Assembly: GCF_003946545.1 (NCBI RefSeq)
Contig: NZ_RHOA01000010.1
Span: 1-64,000, forward strand
Direction of reading: 5' to 3'
Source of the DNA: Levilactobacillus tangyuanensis
GTDB lineage: Bacteria > Bacillota > Bacilli > Lactobacillales > Lactobacillaceae
Length of the DNA stretch: 64,000 nt
Positions 29,042 to 39,586 of this stretch are shown here, one piece after another. A program made the translations under genes and the position numbers. Numbering within the stretch: position 1 is the first letter of the stretch; every line of letters starts with the position of its first letter. A model generated the notes under the pieces. That model was not told where the DNA came from. It worked only from the letters and a program-made list of their open reading frames with translations, and made no database searches.

Positions 29042-29755
29042 TCAGGGTGCTTCAGTCAACTGCCAAGTTAACTCACCCGCATAACTCTGTTTACGGGTAA
29101 CCTGTGCGCTATTAAAGAACAAGCGCATCGGTGAAGCTGAATTGTCGTTCAATCGCAATAACCACGTGCCAATTCCAGCATCGCGCCCGGCTTCGCCAAC
29201 GAGTGTCGACTCACCCATCTTAACTGGCTGTTTACCATCCAGGGTCGTGACAGGTGGATTACTAACCGTATTGGCAATTGCCGGCGTAAATTTCGTTGAC
29301 CCAATCGCTAGTGAACTCTGTGACAGCGTTTCACCATTCGATTGGCCCTTCGGATACCCAGCCAATAAGGTTAGTTTCCATCCCGCACCATTGTAACGGC
29401 GGTCGCTGACTTGAATAAAGGCTTTGGTATTTGTCGCGGTGGCGCTTAACGTTTGACCTGTCGTTGCCCCCTGCTTGAAGGTAAGGTTCGAGACATAATC
29501 CAAGGTTAGGACACCAGTTGACCCGGTTCCATGGTTATCCTCGTCCCCTGGTTCCGGTTGAAAACCACCACCAGGATTATCTGGATCCACCGGTTTCACC
29601 GGTCCCGTCGTGTCACCGGGAGTCAAAGACGTTGTTGCCGTGGTCCTTTGTGAGTCACGCGTTGTCGTTGCAAATGCGGTTATCTGCGTCGGCCCCGTCA
29701 GTATCCCAAGAATACAGGCTAACGAAGCCACCATTCCTAATATTTTTATAGTCAC
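29042..29755 (-). CDS. WxL-domain surface protein (CscB/CscC type)
   Basis: 237-residue secreted protein. Signal peptide about 1-30, a Thr/Pro/Gly/Asp-rich linker (about 45-75, PVDPDNPGGGFQPEPGDED) and a C-terminal WxL domain with motifs WKL (GWKLTLLAGYP) and WQL (GELTWQLTEAP). It is 4 bp from the DUF916 gene downstream and is one of two small WxL proteins of the cluster. Confidence 0.92.
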   Translation of the reverse strand: MTIKILGMVASLACILGILTGPTQITAFATTTRDSQRTTATTSLTPGDTTGPVKPVDPDNPGGGFQPEPGDEDNHGTGSTGVLTLDYVSNLTFKQGATTGQTLSATATNTKAFIQVSDRRYNGAGWKLTLLAGYPKGQSNGETLSQSSLAIGSTKFTPAIANTVSNPPVTTLDGKQPVKMGESTLVGEAGRDAGIGTWLLRLNDNSASPMRLFFNSAQVTRKQSYAGELTWQLTEAP

Positions 29756-29798
29756 TGCGCAGCCCTCCTTTGCTTAGAGCAACGGAATTGGGAAGCGC

Positions 29799-30446
29799 TT
29801 AAGCCTGGTCGCCAGTGTCAGTACCACCAGGAGCATTGCTTAACGTCCAAGTCAACGTACTTGCGTAGTTACCAGCCTTGTTCCCACCGGCAACGGTAAA
29901 CTGTGGTTTCGTGTATTTAGCGGCCCATTGCCCAACCCCGGCATCCTTAGCTGCGCTGAAAACTAACATATCTTCAGAACCTTGGCTGGCAAACTTAATG
30001 TCGCCACTAGCGGTTGGATGACCACTAGCACTGTCTTCGCCAGTAACGGTGCCAACTACTGGTGTCAGGAAGGCCATTTCACTCGCCTTCATAACCGAAC
30101 CGTTATCCGTATCTTTGAATGCACTAGAGTTCACATGGACAGTCCAACCAGTACCACTACCTTTATCGTTAACAACTAAACTGTCTTCAGTAAATGCAGC
30201 GTCACCTAAAACCTGAGTAGTCCCATTGAGTTTGTCGGAAAAAGATGCACCAGGCGCCTTTTCCAAGCTAATACTCCCGACACCACCAGTACCACCGTCA
30301 CCAGGCTTTAACTCAACCGTTGCCTGTGTTGTCGTCGTGCCTGGTGCTGGCGTTTCGCCCTCAGCCGCATGAGCGGTGACGCCGCTGAAACCAATACCTG
30401 CTGCCAGTGCTAAAGTCGCCATTAATTGCAAAGTCTTTTTAGTCAT
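29799..30446 (-). CDS. WxL-domain surface protein (CscB/CscC type)
   Basis: 215-residue secreted protein made almost wholly of a WxL domain. Signal peptide about 1-27 (SGVTAHA), conserved SLEKAPGASFSDKL segment, first motif WTV (TGWTVHVNSS) and second motif TWTL (STLTWTLSNAP). It resembles the neighbouring WxL protein but lacks its long acidic linker. It lies second in the csc-type operon. Confidence 0.93.
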   Translation of the reverse strand: MTKKTLQLMATLALAAGIGFSGVTAHAAEGETPAPGTTTTQATVELKPGDGGTGGVGSISLEKAPGASFSDKLNGTTQVLGDAAFTEDSLVVNDKGSGTGWTVHVNSSAFKDTDNGSVMKASEMAFLTPVVGTVTGEDSASGHPTASGDIKFASQGSEDMLVFSAAKDAGVGQWAAKYTKPQFTVAGGNKAGNYASTLTWTLSNAPGGTDTGDQA

Positions 30447-30465
30447 AATATTCTCTCCTCAACTT

Positions 30466-30894
30466 TTAGTTGTGTGCTTTCCGTCTACGCGTCAGTACTA
30501 CAATCCAAATTAATAACAATAAGATGATACCGGTCATGGTTCCAATTCCGAACCATGTCTCAGAAGTTTGAGGTAAGCGTCCCGTCAACCCGGAATGATG
30601 CTGGGTTGACTGACCATTCACGGTATCGCCATCGCCGCCAGAAGTCGCTGTAGTCGTTGGCTTCTGATGGTTATTCGAGCCGTTAGAATCGCCACCGGGT
30701 GAAACTAAATCCCCATCGCCACCACCAACCAAGTTCCCATCGGAACCGGAGTTGGCGGTAGGCTTCAGAGTGACAGAGTAATGACCCTGCTGGACATCCC
30801 CAGCTGATTGACTCGCGGCATGAGCAGTCGTGGGAGCCCCCCAACCGACGATGAGCAGGCCCAGTATCAGCAACATTCTCTTTCCTAATTGCAT
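30466..30894 (-). CDS. Small LPXTG-like wall-anchored protein (CscD type)
   Basis: 142 residues. Signal peptide ending TAHA, a short Gly/Ser/Asp-rich region, the sorting signal LPQTS (a Thr-Ser variant of LPXTG), a hydrophobic stretch TGIILLLLIWIVVL and the tail TRRRKAHN. It should be attached covalently by a sortase; a sortase gene lies directly upstream. The start is the ATG with AAGGA upstream, which begins the signal peptide. First gene of the csc-type operon. Confidence 0.88.
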   Translation of the reverse strand: MQLGKRMLLILGLLIVGWGAPTTAHAASQSAGDVQQGHYSVTLKPTANSGSDGNLVGGGDGDLVSPGGDSNGSNNHQKPTTTATSGGDGDTVNGQSTQHHSGLTGRLPQTSETWFGIGTMTGIILLLLIWIVVLTRRRKAHN

Positions 30895-30944
30895 CGCTGT
30901 CCCATCCTTACGTCTTAACTTGCTCAAACATCTATCTATTGCCA

Positions 30945-30971
30945 GGACCGAATCCGGCCGGAAATTGGTCC
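30945..30971. repeat. Imperfect palindrome in the csc leader
   Basis: GGACC-GAATCCGG/CCGGAAATT-GGTCC, two arms of about 13 bp meeting at a CCGGCCGG centre, between the csc promoter and the first gene. It could be an operator or an RNA hairpin in the leader. Confidence 0.5.
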
Positions 30972-31014
30972 TGATTTGGAACTCATCTGATGAACGTCAT
31001 CTGATTACAAACAC

Positions 31015-31043
31015 AGAATATCATGGATTTGTTGCCTTGTCCA
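31015..31043 (-). promoter_or_regulatory. csc operon promoter
   Basis: Minus-strand -35 TGGACA (31038-31043), 17-bp spacer, and -10 TGATATTCT (hexamer 31015-31020). The leader would be about 115 nt. Upstream, 31044-31304 is AT-rich with a TTGATATATCAA palindrome at about 31105-31116; no gene is seen there. Confidence 0.6.
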
Positions 31044-31298
31044 CAATTAACCATGTGTGGTGATTCAGGATATTATGGAATCGCTTCCGTTTTTGATAAA
31101 TCGATTGATATATCAAGTGAGCCGCATTCGAAATGCACTGGTACATAAGCAGTTGAAGCGTTTTATCGGTTTGATTCTCGTTTCCACATTTTATCATTAT
31201 TTTCTCATCTATCCATAAATATTAAACGTTTTATACTGTACCATAAAAGCACTTATATTCACGCAATTGTAGATGAAATCACAACCATTTTTGACCCC

Positions 31299-31333
31299 AA
31301 AAAAGGCGATCGCTGTTAGATAGCGATCACCTA
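31299..31333 (-). terminator. Sortase gene terminator
   Basis: Minus-strand GGTGATCGCTAT/AGCGATCGCC hairpin followed by six Ts, 16 nt after the sortase stop; it isolates the sortase from the csc operon. Confidence 0.85.
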
Positions 31334-31348
31334 CTAGATGACTTTAGC

Positions 31349-32056
31349 TTACTTGTTATTGAAACCACTGTGGAACCCTTTTTGTACGGAAGTCGGGGCA
31401 TCCTTGTACGCCATCTGCTTCACATACGTTCCGCGAATCATGAGTCGGTTGGCCCCGGTCGCATCACAGGTAATTAGTGTCACCAGCTTCCGCTTGGTCT
31501 GCGCCACCACCTGGACATCGGTGGCCTTGATAAACTTACGGACACTAACCTTGTAGACATAAACTTTCTTGGCATTCGTCAGGTAGATGTTCTGCCCCAC
31601 CCGTGTCTTCCAATAGAGTGGACTGAACAGAATGGTCTGCGAGGTCATATGGTGCCCGGCCAACGGATAGTTGCCTTCGCCCATCTTCTGATCGGGGCGC
31701 ATAGTTCCCGCCGTCAGAGCCAACACCTCGTTGCTGACACCTTTGGCAATTGGCAAGTGAATCTTCGATTGTGGCATTAGAAGTTCACCAACCACATGAA
31801 TATTGGCCGTATTCCAGCGAGCGTTCGCCACCGTTGAGAAGTCGAGCGACTTCACCTTACTGAAATCATAGGAGGCTTTCTTCTTCTCACTCTTCTTCAC
31901 CGACTTCTGAGTAATCTGCGGTTGATAGGAAGAAATCAGCCAATTTTTAATCTGCTCGTTGAAGATTAAGGCCAATGAAACGATTAATAGTAATACAAAT
32001 ATTGTGGACCAGAACCAGCGCATTCGACGCGGTTTTGGGGTCTTTTTATCTGCCAT
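31349..32056 (-). CDS. srtA: Class A sortase
   Basis: 235-residue membrane transpeptidase that cleaves LPXTG-like signals and links proteins to the cell wall. N-terminal membrane anchor about 14-33; catalytic His135 (LAGHH), Cys197 in TLITC (193-197) and Arg204 (NRLMIRG). It may be the housekeeping sortase or one kept with this surface locus; the adjacent LPQTS protein is a likely substrate. Confidence 0.94.
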   Translation of the reverse strand: MADKKTPKPRRMRWFWSTIFVLLLIVSLALIFNEQIKNWLISSYQPQITQKSVKKSEKKKASYDFSKVKSLDFSTVANARWNTANIHVVGELLMPQSKIHLPIAKGVSNEVLALTAGTMRPDQKMGEGNYPLAGHHMTSQTILFSPLYWKTRVGQNIYLTNAKKVYVYKVSVRKFIKATDVQVVAQTKRKLVTLITCDATGANRLMIRGTYVKQMAYKDAPTSVQKGFHSGFNNK

Positions 32057-32151
32057 TTGAGTTTACTCCAATCCCCAATTAATTCGATCTCTACGATACC
32101 GCATTTTACCCCAAAACACGGGAAAAACAAAGCTATCCGCAATTTTGAGCA

Positions 32152-32184
32152 AACAAAAACCGGCGACAGATAACTGCCACCGGC
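32152..32184 (-). terminator. rpmE2 terminator
   Basis: CCGGTGGCAG/CTGTCGCCGG stem (32160-32183) with a TTTTTGTTT tail on the minus strand. Confidence 0.85.
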
Positions 32185-32205
32185 GACGAATCATAATTTT
32201 TATAA

Positions 32206-32457
32206 TTAGTCGTTTGCCAAACCGTATTTCTTGTTGAAACGGTCCACGGCACCATCGGCCTGAGTAAACTTTTGCTTACCAGTGTAGAATGGGTGTGAAT
32301 CTGAAGAAATTTCGACACGGATCAATGGGTAGGTGTTGCCATCTTCCCATTCAACCGTTTCGTCAGAAGTTGCAGTTGAACCAGACAAGAACTTGTAACC
32401 AGTACTTGAGTCTTGGAACACAACTTCACGGTAATCTGGATGGATTCCTTGCTTCAT
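32206..32457 (-). CDS. rpmE2: 50S ribosomal protein L31 type B
   Basis: 83-residue zinc-free L31 paralogue. It begins [14 protein letters not shown] and has no CxxC pair, which defines the type B form used in many Firmicutes, often induced on zinc shortage. AAAGGAG 11 nt upstream supports this ATG rather than the longer frame to 32487. Single gene with its own promoter and terminator. Confidence 0.96.
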   Translation of the reverse strand: MKQGIHPDYREVVFQDSSTGYKFLSGSTATSDETVEWEDGNTYPLIRVEISSDSHPFYTGKQKFTQADGAVDRFNKKYGLAND

Positions 32458-32525
32458 AATGTATTTCGCTCCTTTGCCCTGAACCATTGACTGGGTCAGA
32501 GATTGATTTAATCGTCAACCGTTGA

Positions 32526-32554
32526 ATTATACCATGAATCTATCTGCGCGGCAA
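32526..32554 (-). promoter_or_regulatory. rpmE2 promoter
   Basis: Minus-strand -35 TTGCCG (32549-32554), 17-bp spacer and a consensus -10 TATAAT (32526-32531) preceded by TGG; it lies just past the end of murA. Confidence 0.65.
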
Positions 32555-32557
32555 TGG

Positions 32558-33844
32558 CTAATCTTGACCATTCTCCACGAGACTGTCCTCAACGATTTCA
32601 ACGTCGGCATTTAGGTCCGTTAGTTTTTTAACAATTCGGTCGTAACCCCGCATGATATTCTCCGCACGATTAATTTCCGTGGTTCCGTCAGCCATCAAGG
32701 CCGCAATTACTAGTGAGGCCCCCGCCCGAATCTCGCCGGCCTGAACCTCGTTGCCGACCAGATCGGTACTTGGGTCAACCACGATGGTGCCTTCTTCGGA
32801 ACGGATGTTAGCCCCCATCTTCCGCAGCTCGGCAATATGCTTAATCCGCTTGGGATAAATGGTATCAATCACCACACTACTCCCGGCCGCTCTGAATAAG
32901 AGTGGTGTCAGGGGTTGTTGCAAGTCAGTGGCGAAGCCAGGGAATGGCATCGCCTTAATCTGAATTGGCTTGAGATCATCCACGTGTGGCACATAGATGC
33001 TATCCTCGTTAATCTCTAACGGCACACCCATTTCCATCATCTTGGCCGTGAAGGCCTCCAGATGTTCAGGGATCACGTTCTTAACCGTCACACCATCCCC
33101 AACCGCAGCGGCCATTGACAGATAGGTACCCGCTTCAATCCGGTCTGGAATAATCGTATGGGTGTTCATGGCCCGTAACGTTGAGACCCCTTCGATCCGA
33201 ATGACATCGGTTCCGGCACCACGCACGTGGGCCCCCATGTTATTCAAAAAGGTGGCAATATCGATAATTTCGGGTTCCTTGGCGGCATTTTCAATCACCG
33301 TCGTGCCAACGGCCTTGACCGCCGCCAGAATCGAGTTAATCGTTGCCCCAACAGAAACCATATCTAAGAAAATTCGGGCCCCATGGAGGCCATCTGGACC
33401 AGTCGTGATCCGAACCGTGTTATCATGTTCTTCAACCGACGCCCCCAACGCTTGGAACGCCTTGATATGCTGGTCGATTGGTCGCGGACCAATATTATCA
33501 CCACCAGGGAAACTTAGCGTTGCCCGTTGGAAACGACCTAATAATGACCCCATGAAGTAGTACGAGGCTCGTAAACTCTTGATTGCTTTACTTGGTAATG
33601 GGGCTTCCACGATTTCCGTGGGATCGATCGTCAAAACACCGTCTTCAAACGTTGAATGCACGTTCATCGAGCGGAGGATTAACATTAAGTTATGCACGTC
33701 TAAGATATCCGGTACCATATCGAACCGAACCGGTGTGTCAGCCAAAATTGCTGCTGGAATTAGGGCTACTGTGCTATTTTTAGCGCCGCCGATCGTCACT
33801 TCTCCAGCTAGACGATGGCCGCCATGAATAATCATTTTCTTCAT
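32558..33844 (-). CDS. murA: UDP-N-acetylglucosamine 1-carboxyvinyltransferase with Asp in the active-site loop
   Basis: First committed step of peptidoglycan synthesis: transfers enolpyruvate from PEP to UDP-GlcNAc. 428 aa, full length, with two similar lobes; N-terminal [15 protein letters not shown]. In the catalytic loop the usual PGGCxxGPRP reads [10 protein letters not shown], so Asp116 replaces the cysteine that fosfomycin alkylates. Enzymes with Asp here (as in mycobacteria) are active and resist fosfomycin. Probably the second MurA paralogue (MurZ/MurA2) of the genome. GAGGAA 9 nt before the ATG. Confidence 0.94.
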   Translation of the reverse strand: MKKMIIHGGHRLAGEVTIGGAKNSTVALIPAAILADTPVRFDMVPDILDVHNLMLILRSMNVHSTFEDGVLTIDPTEIVEAPLPSKAIKSLRASYYFMGSLLGRFQRATLSFPGGDNIGPRPIDQHIKAFQALGASVEEHDNTVRITTGPDGLHGARIFLDMVSVGATINSILAAVKAVGTTVIENAAKEPEIIDIATFLNNMGAHVRGAGTDVIRIEGVSTLRAMNTHTIIPDRIEAGTYLSMAAAVGDGVTVKNVIPEHLEAFTAKMMEMGVPLEINEDSIYVPHVDDLKPIQIKAMPFPGFATDLQQPLTPLLFRAAGSSVVIDTIYPKRIKHIAELRKMGANIRSEEGTIVVDPSTDLVGNEVQAGEIRAGASLVIAALMADGTTEINRAENIMRGYDRIVKKLTDLNADVEIVEDSLVENGQD

Positions 33845-33970
33845 TGTGATGGGTTCCTCACTTATTTATCTTCCATTTATAATTCCATACAGTCAGATAC
33901 CATGATAAATAATGCCGAGCAAAAAGACAACAGTTTCCCGGGATTCTGTGCAAAATGTAATATTTGCTAG

Positions 33971-34507
33971 TTACAAGACCACGTGACGTAAGTCATCCAA
34001 GTCCTTTGCCAGAATCGTATCGATAATTATTTTTGTTAGTTCTTTCGGGGTCTCGGGCATCCCGTCCTTAACCCATTTCTTCATAATACTCTGTAACCCG
34101 GCGCCAATATAGGTGCCTTGATAATCGTCAATCATTGGTGGTTGGGGACCGACCTGCATCATCAGCGCTTGCATCCGCGCCAACAATTTGGTCTTACCTT
34201 CCACAAAGACTAGGTGACTAAGCTTCTCATCCTGGTAGAAGGCGCTCAACAGGTGTTCTAAGGCCTGGGTAGGGGTTCGCCCATCAAGTGGCTCTAGCGA
34301 GTCAAAAAAGGCCTTCTCAATCGTCTCAACGCACTGGTAGATGTCGGTATAGTAACGGTAAAAGGTCGTTCGGTTCACATCTGCCTGCGCACAGACCTCC
34401 GTGACCGAAATCATATTAATTGGTTTCGTCTCCAACAAAGACAGCACCGTCGTTTGAATGACTTGCTGGGTATACTGTGCCCGGCGGTTATTCTTGACTC
34501 CAGCCAT
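33971..34507 (-). CDS. TetR/AcrR family repressor
   Basis: 178-residue transcription factor. The N-terminal helix-turn-helix is clear (ISVTEVCAQADVNRTTFYRYY, in part); the C-terminal ligand-binding part is like the TetR-like regulators with a C-terminal domain common in Firmicutes. It diverges from the ABC transporter gene; a palindrome between the two genes is its likely operator, covering its own -10. Effector unknown. Confidence 0.92.
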   Translation of the reverse strand: MAGVKNNRRAQYTQQVIQTTVLSLLETKPINMISVTEVCAQADVNRTTFYRYYTDIYQCVETIEKAFFDSLEPLDGRTPTQALEHLLSAFYQDEKLSHLVFVEGKTKLLARMQALMMQVGPQPPMIDDYQGTYIGAGLQSIMKKWVKDGMPETPKELTKIIIDTILAKDLDDLRHVVL

Positions 34508-34524
34508 CATGCTTCACTCCCATA

Positions 34525-34555
34525 AGTTCAACAAAAAGAATAAATCTGTTGAACT
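34525..34555. promoter_or_regulatory. Probable TetR operator
   Basis: Perfect inverted repeat AGTTCAACA-N13-TGTTGAACT (34525-34533 and 34547-34555). A minus-strand -10-like TATTCT (34537-34542) lies in its centre, so binding should block the repressor's own transcription and could control the divergent transporter. Confidence 0.7.
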
Positions 34556-34697
34556 AACAACATTTACAATTAAATTGATGGTTGCTAGTCCCTGTAAAAA
34601 TTTTTATGATATAAGACACGGTGTTGCATTAATGCCAGTTTACCAGAAAAATTGTACAGGCGATAGTCGTAATCACAAAAAGGAAGGATTCTTTCAA

Positions 34698-37031
34698 ATG
34701 CTGGAACTAAAACACATTAAGAAATATTACTACGTGGGTGATTCCGTCACCAAGGCGCTGGACGATGTGTCCGTGGCCTTCCGTTCACAAGAATTCGTCG
34801 CCATCCTCGGTCCCAGTGGATCCGGTAAGACCACCATGCTCAATGGTATTGGTGGCCTCGACATTTACGACTCCGGCGACTTAGCCATCGAAGGCAAATC
34901 GACCAAGGACTTTACCGCCGCGGACTGGGATGCCTATCGGAACAATTCCGTTGGCTTCATTTTCCAAAGCTACAACATCATCAGTCATCTGAGTATCCTC
35001 GACAACGTCGAAATGGGGATGACCCTGAGCGGTGTCTCCAACCAAGAAAAAAAGGAAAAGGCGTTAAAGGCCCTCGACCGGGTTGGCTTGACCGAGCACA
35101 TTGGCAAGCGCCCCAATCAGCTCTCAGGTGGTCAACTCCAACGAGTTGCCATCGCGCGGGCCATCGCCAACGATCCAGAAATCTTACTCTGTGACGAGCC
35201 CACCGGTGCCCTAGATACCGAAACCAGCGAGCAAATCATGCAGCTGATCAAGGAACTGGCGGCCGAACGACTGGTCATCATGGTGACCCATAACCCCGAC
35301 TTGGCTAAGGAATATGCCGATCGGATTATTGAATTCGCGGACGGCAAGATTCAACACGACTCCAATCCGTATGATGGTCATGCCGATGCGGAACAGTTCA
35401 AGCTTAAGAAGACGCGGATGACCTTTTGGACGGCCTTGAAGCTTTCCTTTAATAACATCCGGACCAAGAAGGGCCGAACGGCGCTGACTGCATTTGCCTC
35501 AAGCATCGGGATCATCGGGATCGCCATCGTCCTCGCCCTATCAAATGGTTTCCAAAAACAAATCAATAAAACCCAGGCTAATACGTTGGCCCAGTTCCCC
35601 GTCACCATTTCGCAAACGGCCACCAGTACCAGCGGCACCAATGCCAATGACAAGGTCAAGGCAACCAAGTCCAACAAGGTGATGGCGAAGGTGTCCGAAC
35701 AGGATAAGGCCACGCACGCCAATAAGCTTACCAAAGATTACTTAAACTACGTTAAACGGCTCGATCCACAACTCAGTAAAAATATTACCTACACTTACTC
35801 AACCGGGATGAACCTACTCCGCCAGGTAAACGGCAAGACCAAGTCAGTCTCGTTCTCTAACGCCGATAACAGCGGCTCTAACAGCGCCAGTGCCATGCAG
35901 TCGGCCATGTCCGCCTCGACCGGTGTCGGTGGCTCGGTCTACCCTAGCGCCAATGACGGCGGCATCGGCTTCCTGAAGAAGCACTACAAACTGGTCTCCG
36001 GCAGTTATCCCAAGAATGCGAACGATGTCATTCTGATCGTGGACCGCGACAACTCTACAAACATCAATGCCCTTAAGAATCTGGGCTATTCGGTTAAGGC
36101 CGATCAAAAGTTCTCCTATAATCAAATTGTTGGGACAACGATCAAAGTTGTGAACAACAATGATTACTACCAGAGCCTGCCAACCGGTAACTACGTGCCC
36201 AACAAGGCGACGTCAAGCCTTTATAACAACCGGAACAATACCAGCCTAAAGATTGCCGGGATCGTCAAGGTTAAGGCCAAGTCCTCAGAAAATGTTCTGG
36301 CCTCAGGGATTGCTTACAGCGACCAGTTGACCCAAAACATTATCAAGAAAAATCAGAATTCCAGCATCGTCAAGGCTCAGAAAAAGGCTAATGCTAACGT
36401 GATGACCGGCCAAAGCGTCGACAAGCCGACTAAGAAGTCCTTAGTGAGTTATCTTGGTGGGTCAACCACCCCATCGAGCATTCTCATCTATCCCAACACC
36501 TTTAACAACAAGGATAAGGTGCTGAGTTACCTGGATAAATACAACCACGGTAAGAAGAAGGCCGACCAGGTCATCTACACCGACATGGCCGGAACCGTTT
36601 CTAGTCTAACCGGTGGCTTGATGAACGCGATCACCTATGTTCTCATTGCCTTTGCCGGCATTTCGCTGGTTACCAGTATGATTATGATTGCCATCATTAC
36701 CTACACCTCGGTACTCGAACGGACCAAGGAGATTGGCATCTTAAAGGCGCTCGGTGCTCGGAAGAAGGATATTACCCGAGTATTCGATGCAGAAACCTTC
36801 ATCCTCGGGGTCGCCTCAGGAGCGCTCGGGGTCGTGATTGCTTGGCTCCTCACCTTCCCCGTCAACATCGTATTGAAGAACATCACGAACCTCAGCAACG
36901 TCGCCCACTTGAATCCGATTCATGGGGTGATCTTGATTATTATTAGTACCATTTTGACCGTTCTCGGCGGGCATATTCCGGCCCGCATGGCGGCCAAGAA
37001 GGATGCCGCAACGGCGCTGCGTTCCGAATAG
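34698..37031 (+). CDS. ABC transporter, ATPase fused to FtsX-like permease
   Basis: 777 residues. N-terminal ATPase of the LolD/MacB class (1-235): Walker A GPSGSGKTT, signature LSGGQLQR, Walker B ILLCDEPTGALD. Then one membrane segment (about 255-280, SSIGIIGIAIVLAL), a large extracellular domain of about 300 residues rich in Asn, Ser and Lys, and three membrane segments with the FtsX motif TKEIGILKALGARKKDI near the C-terminus. Likely exports peptides, antibiotics or lipoproteins. The ATG follows AGGAAGGA; upstream extension to 34458 is not coding. Confidence 0.92.
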   Translation: MLELKHIKKYYYVGDSVTKALDDVSVAFRSQEFVAILGPSGSGKTTMLNGIGGLDIYDSGDLAIEGKSTKDFTAADWDAYRNNSVGFIFQSYNIISHLSILDNVEMGMTLSGVSNQEKKEKALKALDRVGLTEHIGKRPNQLSGGQLQRVAIARAIANDPEILLCDEPTGALDTETSEQIMQLIKELAAERLVIMVTHNPDLAKEYADRIIEFADGKIQHDSNPYDGHADAEQFKLKKTRMTFWTALKLSFNNIRTKKGRTALTAFASSIGIIGIAIVLALSNGFQKQINKTQANTLAQFPVTISQTATSTSGTNANDKVKATKSNKVMAKVSEQDKATHANKLTKDYLNYVKRLDPQLSKNITYTYSTGMNLLRQVNGKTKSVSFSNADNSGSNSASAMQSAMSASTGVGGSVYPSANDGGIGFLKKHYKLVSGSYPKNANDVILIVDRDNSTNINALKNLGYSVKADQKFSYNQIVGTTIKVVNNNDYYQSLPTGNYVPNKATSSLYNNRNNTSLKIAGIVKVKAKSSENVLASGIAYSDQLTQNIIKKNQNSSIVKAQKKANANVMTGQSVDKPTKKSLVSYLGGSTTPSSILIYPNTFNNKDKVLSYLDKYNHGKKKADQVIYTDMAGTVSSLTGGLMNAITYVLIAFAGISLVTSMIMIAIITYTSVLERTKEIGILKALGARKKDITRVFDAETFILGVASGALGVVIAWLLTFPVNIVLKNITNLSNVAHLNPIHGVILIIISTILTVLGGHIPARMAAKKDAATALRSE

Positions 37032-37041
37032 TTAATCACAT

Positions 37042-37080
37042 AAAAACGGCTTGCGATCGATTGACCGCAAGCCGTTTTTT
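37042..37080. terminator. Bidirectional terminator between the ABC transporter and pyrG
   Basis: AAAAACGGCTTGCG/CGCAAGCCGTTTTTT stem with a 10-nt loop. Confidence 0.92.
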
Positions 37081-37089
37081 CGAATTAAA

Positions 37090-38826
<1,737 letters not shown>

Positions 38827-38833
38827 AAAAAAT

Positions 38834-38862
38834 ATGATACCTGCTTTTGGGTAAGAGGTCAA
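38834..38862 (-). promoter_or_regulatory. pyrG promoter
   Basis: Minus-strand -35 TTGACC (38857-38862), 17-bp spacer, -10 TATCAT (38834-38839); seven nt later comes GGGC, the start needed for the CTP switch. It lies within 15-40 bp of the rpoE stop. Confidence 0.75.
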
Positions 38863-38875
38863 GTAAACAAAGAAA

Positions 38876-39541
38876 CTATTTTTCTTCGCTGTCCTCTTCT
38901 TCATCATCATCGTCACTGTCATCATCGTCGTCGGCGGAGAAGTCGAGACTGTCATCCTCGTCGTCATCGGGAGCATCCATCTGTGAAAGCTGGTCTTCGA
39001 TTCCGTCAGGGATATCTTCGGTATCGTCTTCTTCGTCATCGTCGTCAATGCCGAGACCCGTCTGTAACTTACCCAAATCTGGGCCGTTAGAACCAGTCGT
39101 GTCGTCATCGTCATCATCGTCGTCGGCGTAAGTGCTGCTGTCGTCATCTTCTGGATCATCGTCGTCATAATCGATCACGTCATCGTCATCGGTCGTGTCG
39201 GCGAGAAAGGCATTAACCTTCTTGCGCTTCTTGCGCTTAGGTTGGTCCTCATCCTCTTCGGTGTGAACCGTTGCCTCATCGATGGATTCGAACGGATACC
39301 AAGTTCGCAGTCCCCAAAGGTTATCACCCAGAGAAATGAAACTACCATCGACGTTTAAATCCGTATAAAATTGGGACAGCCGTTCACGAATTTCTTCGTC
39401 GCTATCGCCTAAATAGGTTTGGACGGCATTTGCCAGATCGGCAAACCCCATCACATCGCCATGCTGTGACAAAATGGCGTGAGCGACTTCAATCATTGAT
39501 AATTCCTTTTTGTTCTGGCCCTCAAAGACTTTTAATTCCAA
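38876..39541 (-). CDS. rpoE: RNA polymerase delta subunit
   Basis: 221 residues. N-terminal HARE-HTH domain (about 1-90; [20 protein letters not shown], quoted in part) that binds RNA polymerase, then a very acidic disordered tail of mainly Asp and Glu (from about 117) that displaces nucleic acid and speeds recycling. Start is TTG with AAAGGA about 12 nt upstream. The tail is coded by long GAT/GAC/GAA runs and is longer than in Bacillus. No separate terminator precedes the pyrG leader. Confidence 0.95.
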   Translation of the reverse strand: MELKVFEGQNKKELSMIEVAHAILSQHGDVMGFADLANAVQTYLGDSDEEIRERLSQFYTDLNVDGSFISLGDNLWGLRTWYPFESIDEATVHTEEDEDQPKRKKRKKVNAFLADTTDDDDVIDYDDDDPEDDDSSTYADDDDDDDDTTGSNGPDLGKLQTGLGIDDDDEEDDTEDIPDGIEDQLSQMDAPDDDEDDSLDFSADDDDDSDDDDEEEDSEEK

Positions 39542-39586
39542 ACTGGTGCACGTCCTTTCCGCAGTCTACTAAAATATGATACTCGC

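Noticed and set aside
31141-31160. Possible CcpA cre site near the csc promoter (TTGAAGCGTTTTATC)
   Set aside because: It is one base too short and misses key positions of the cre consensus.
38847-39131. Serine-rich open frame opposite rpoE
   Set aside because: It is the reverse frame of the Asp/Glu repeat codons of the delta subunit tail (GAT/GAC read as ATC/GTC-type and TCA/TCG codons).
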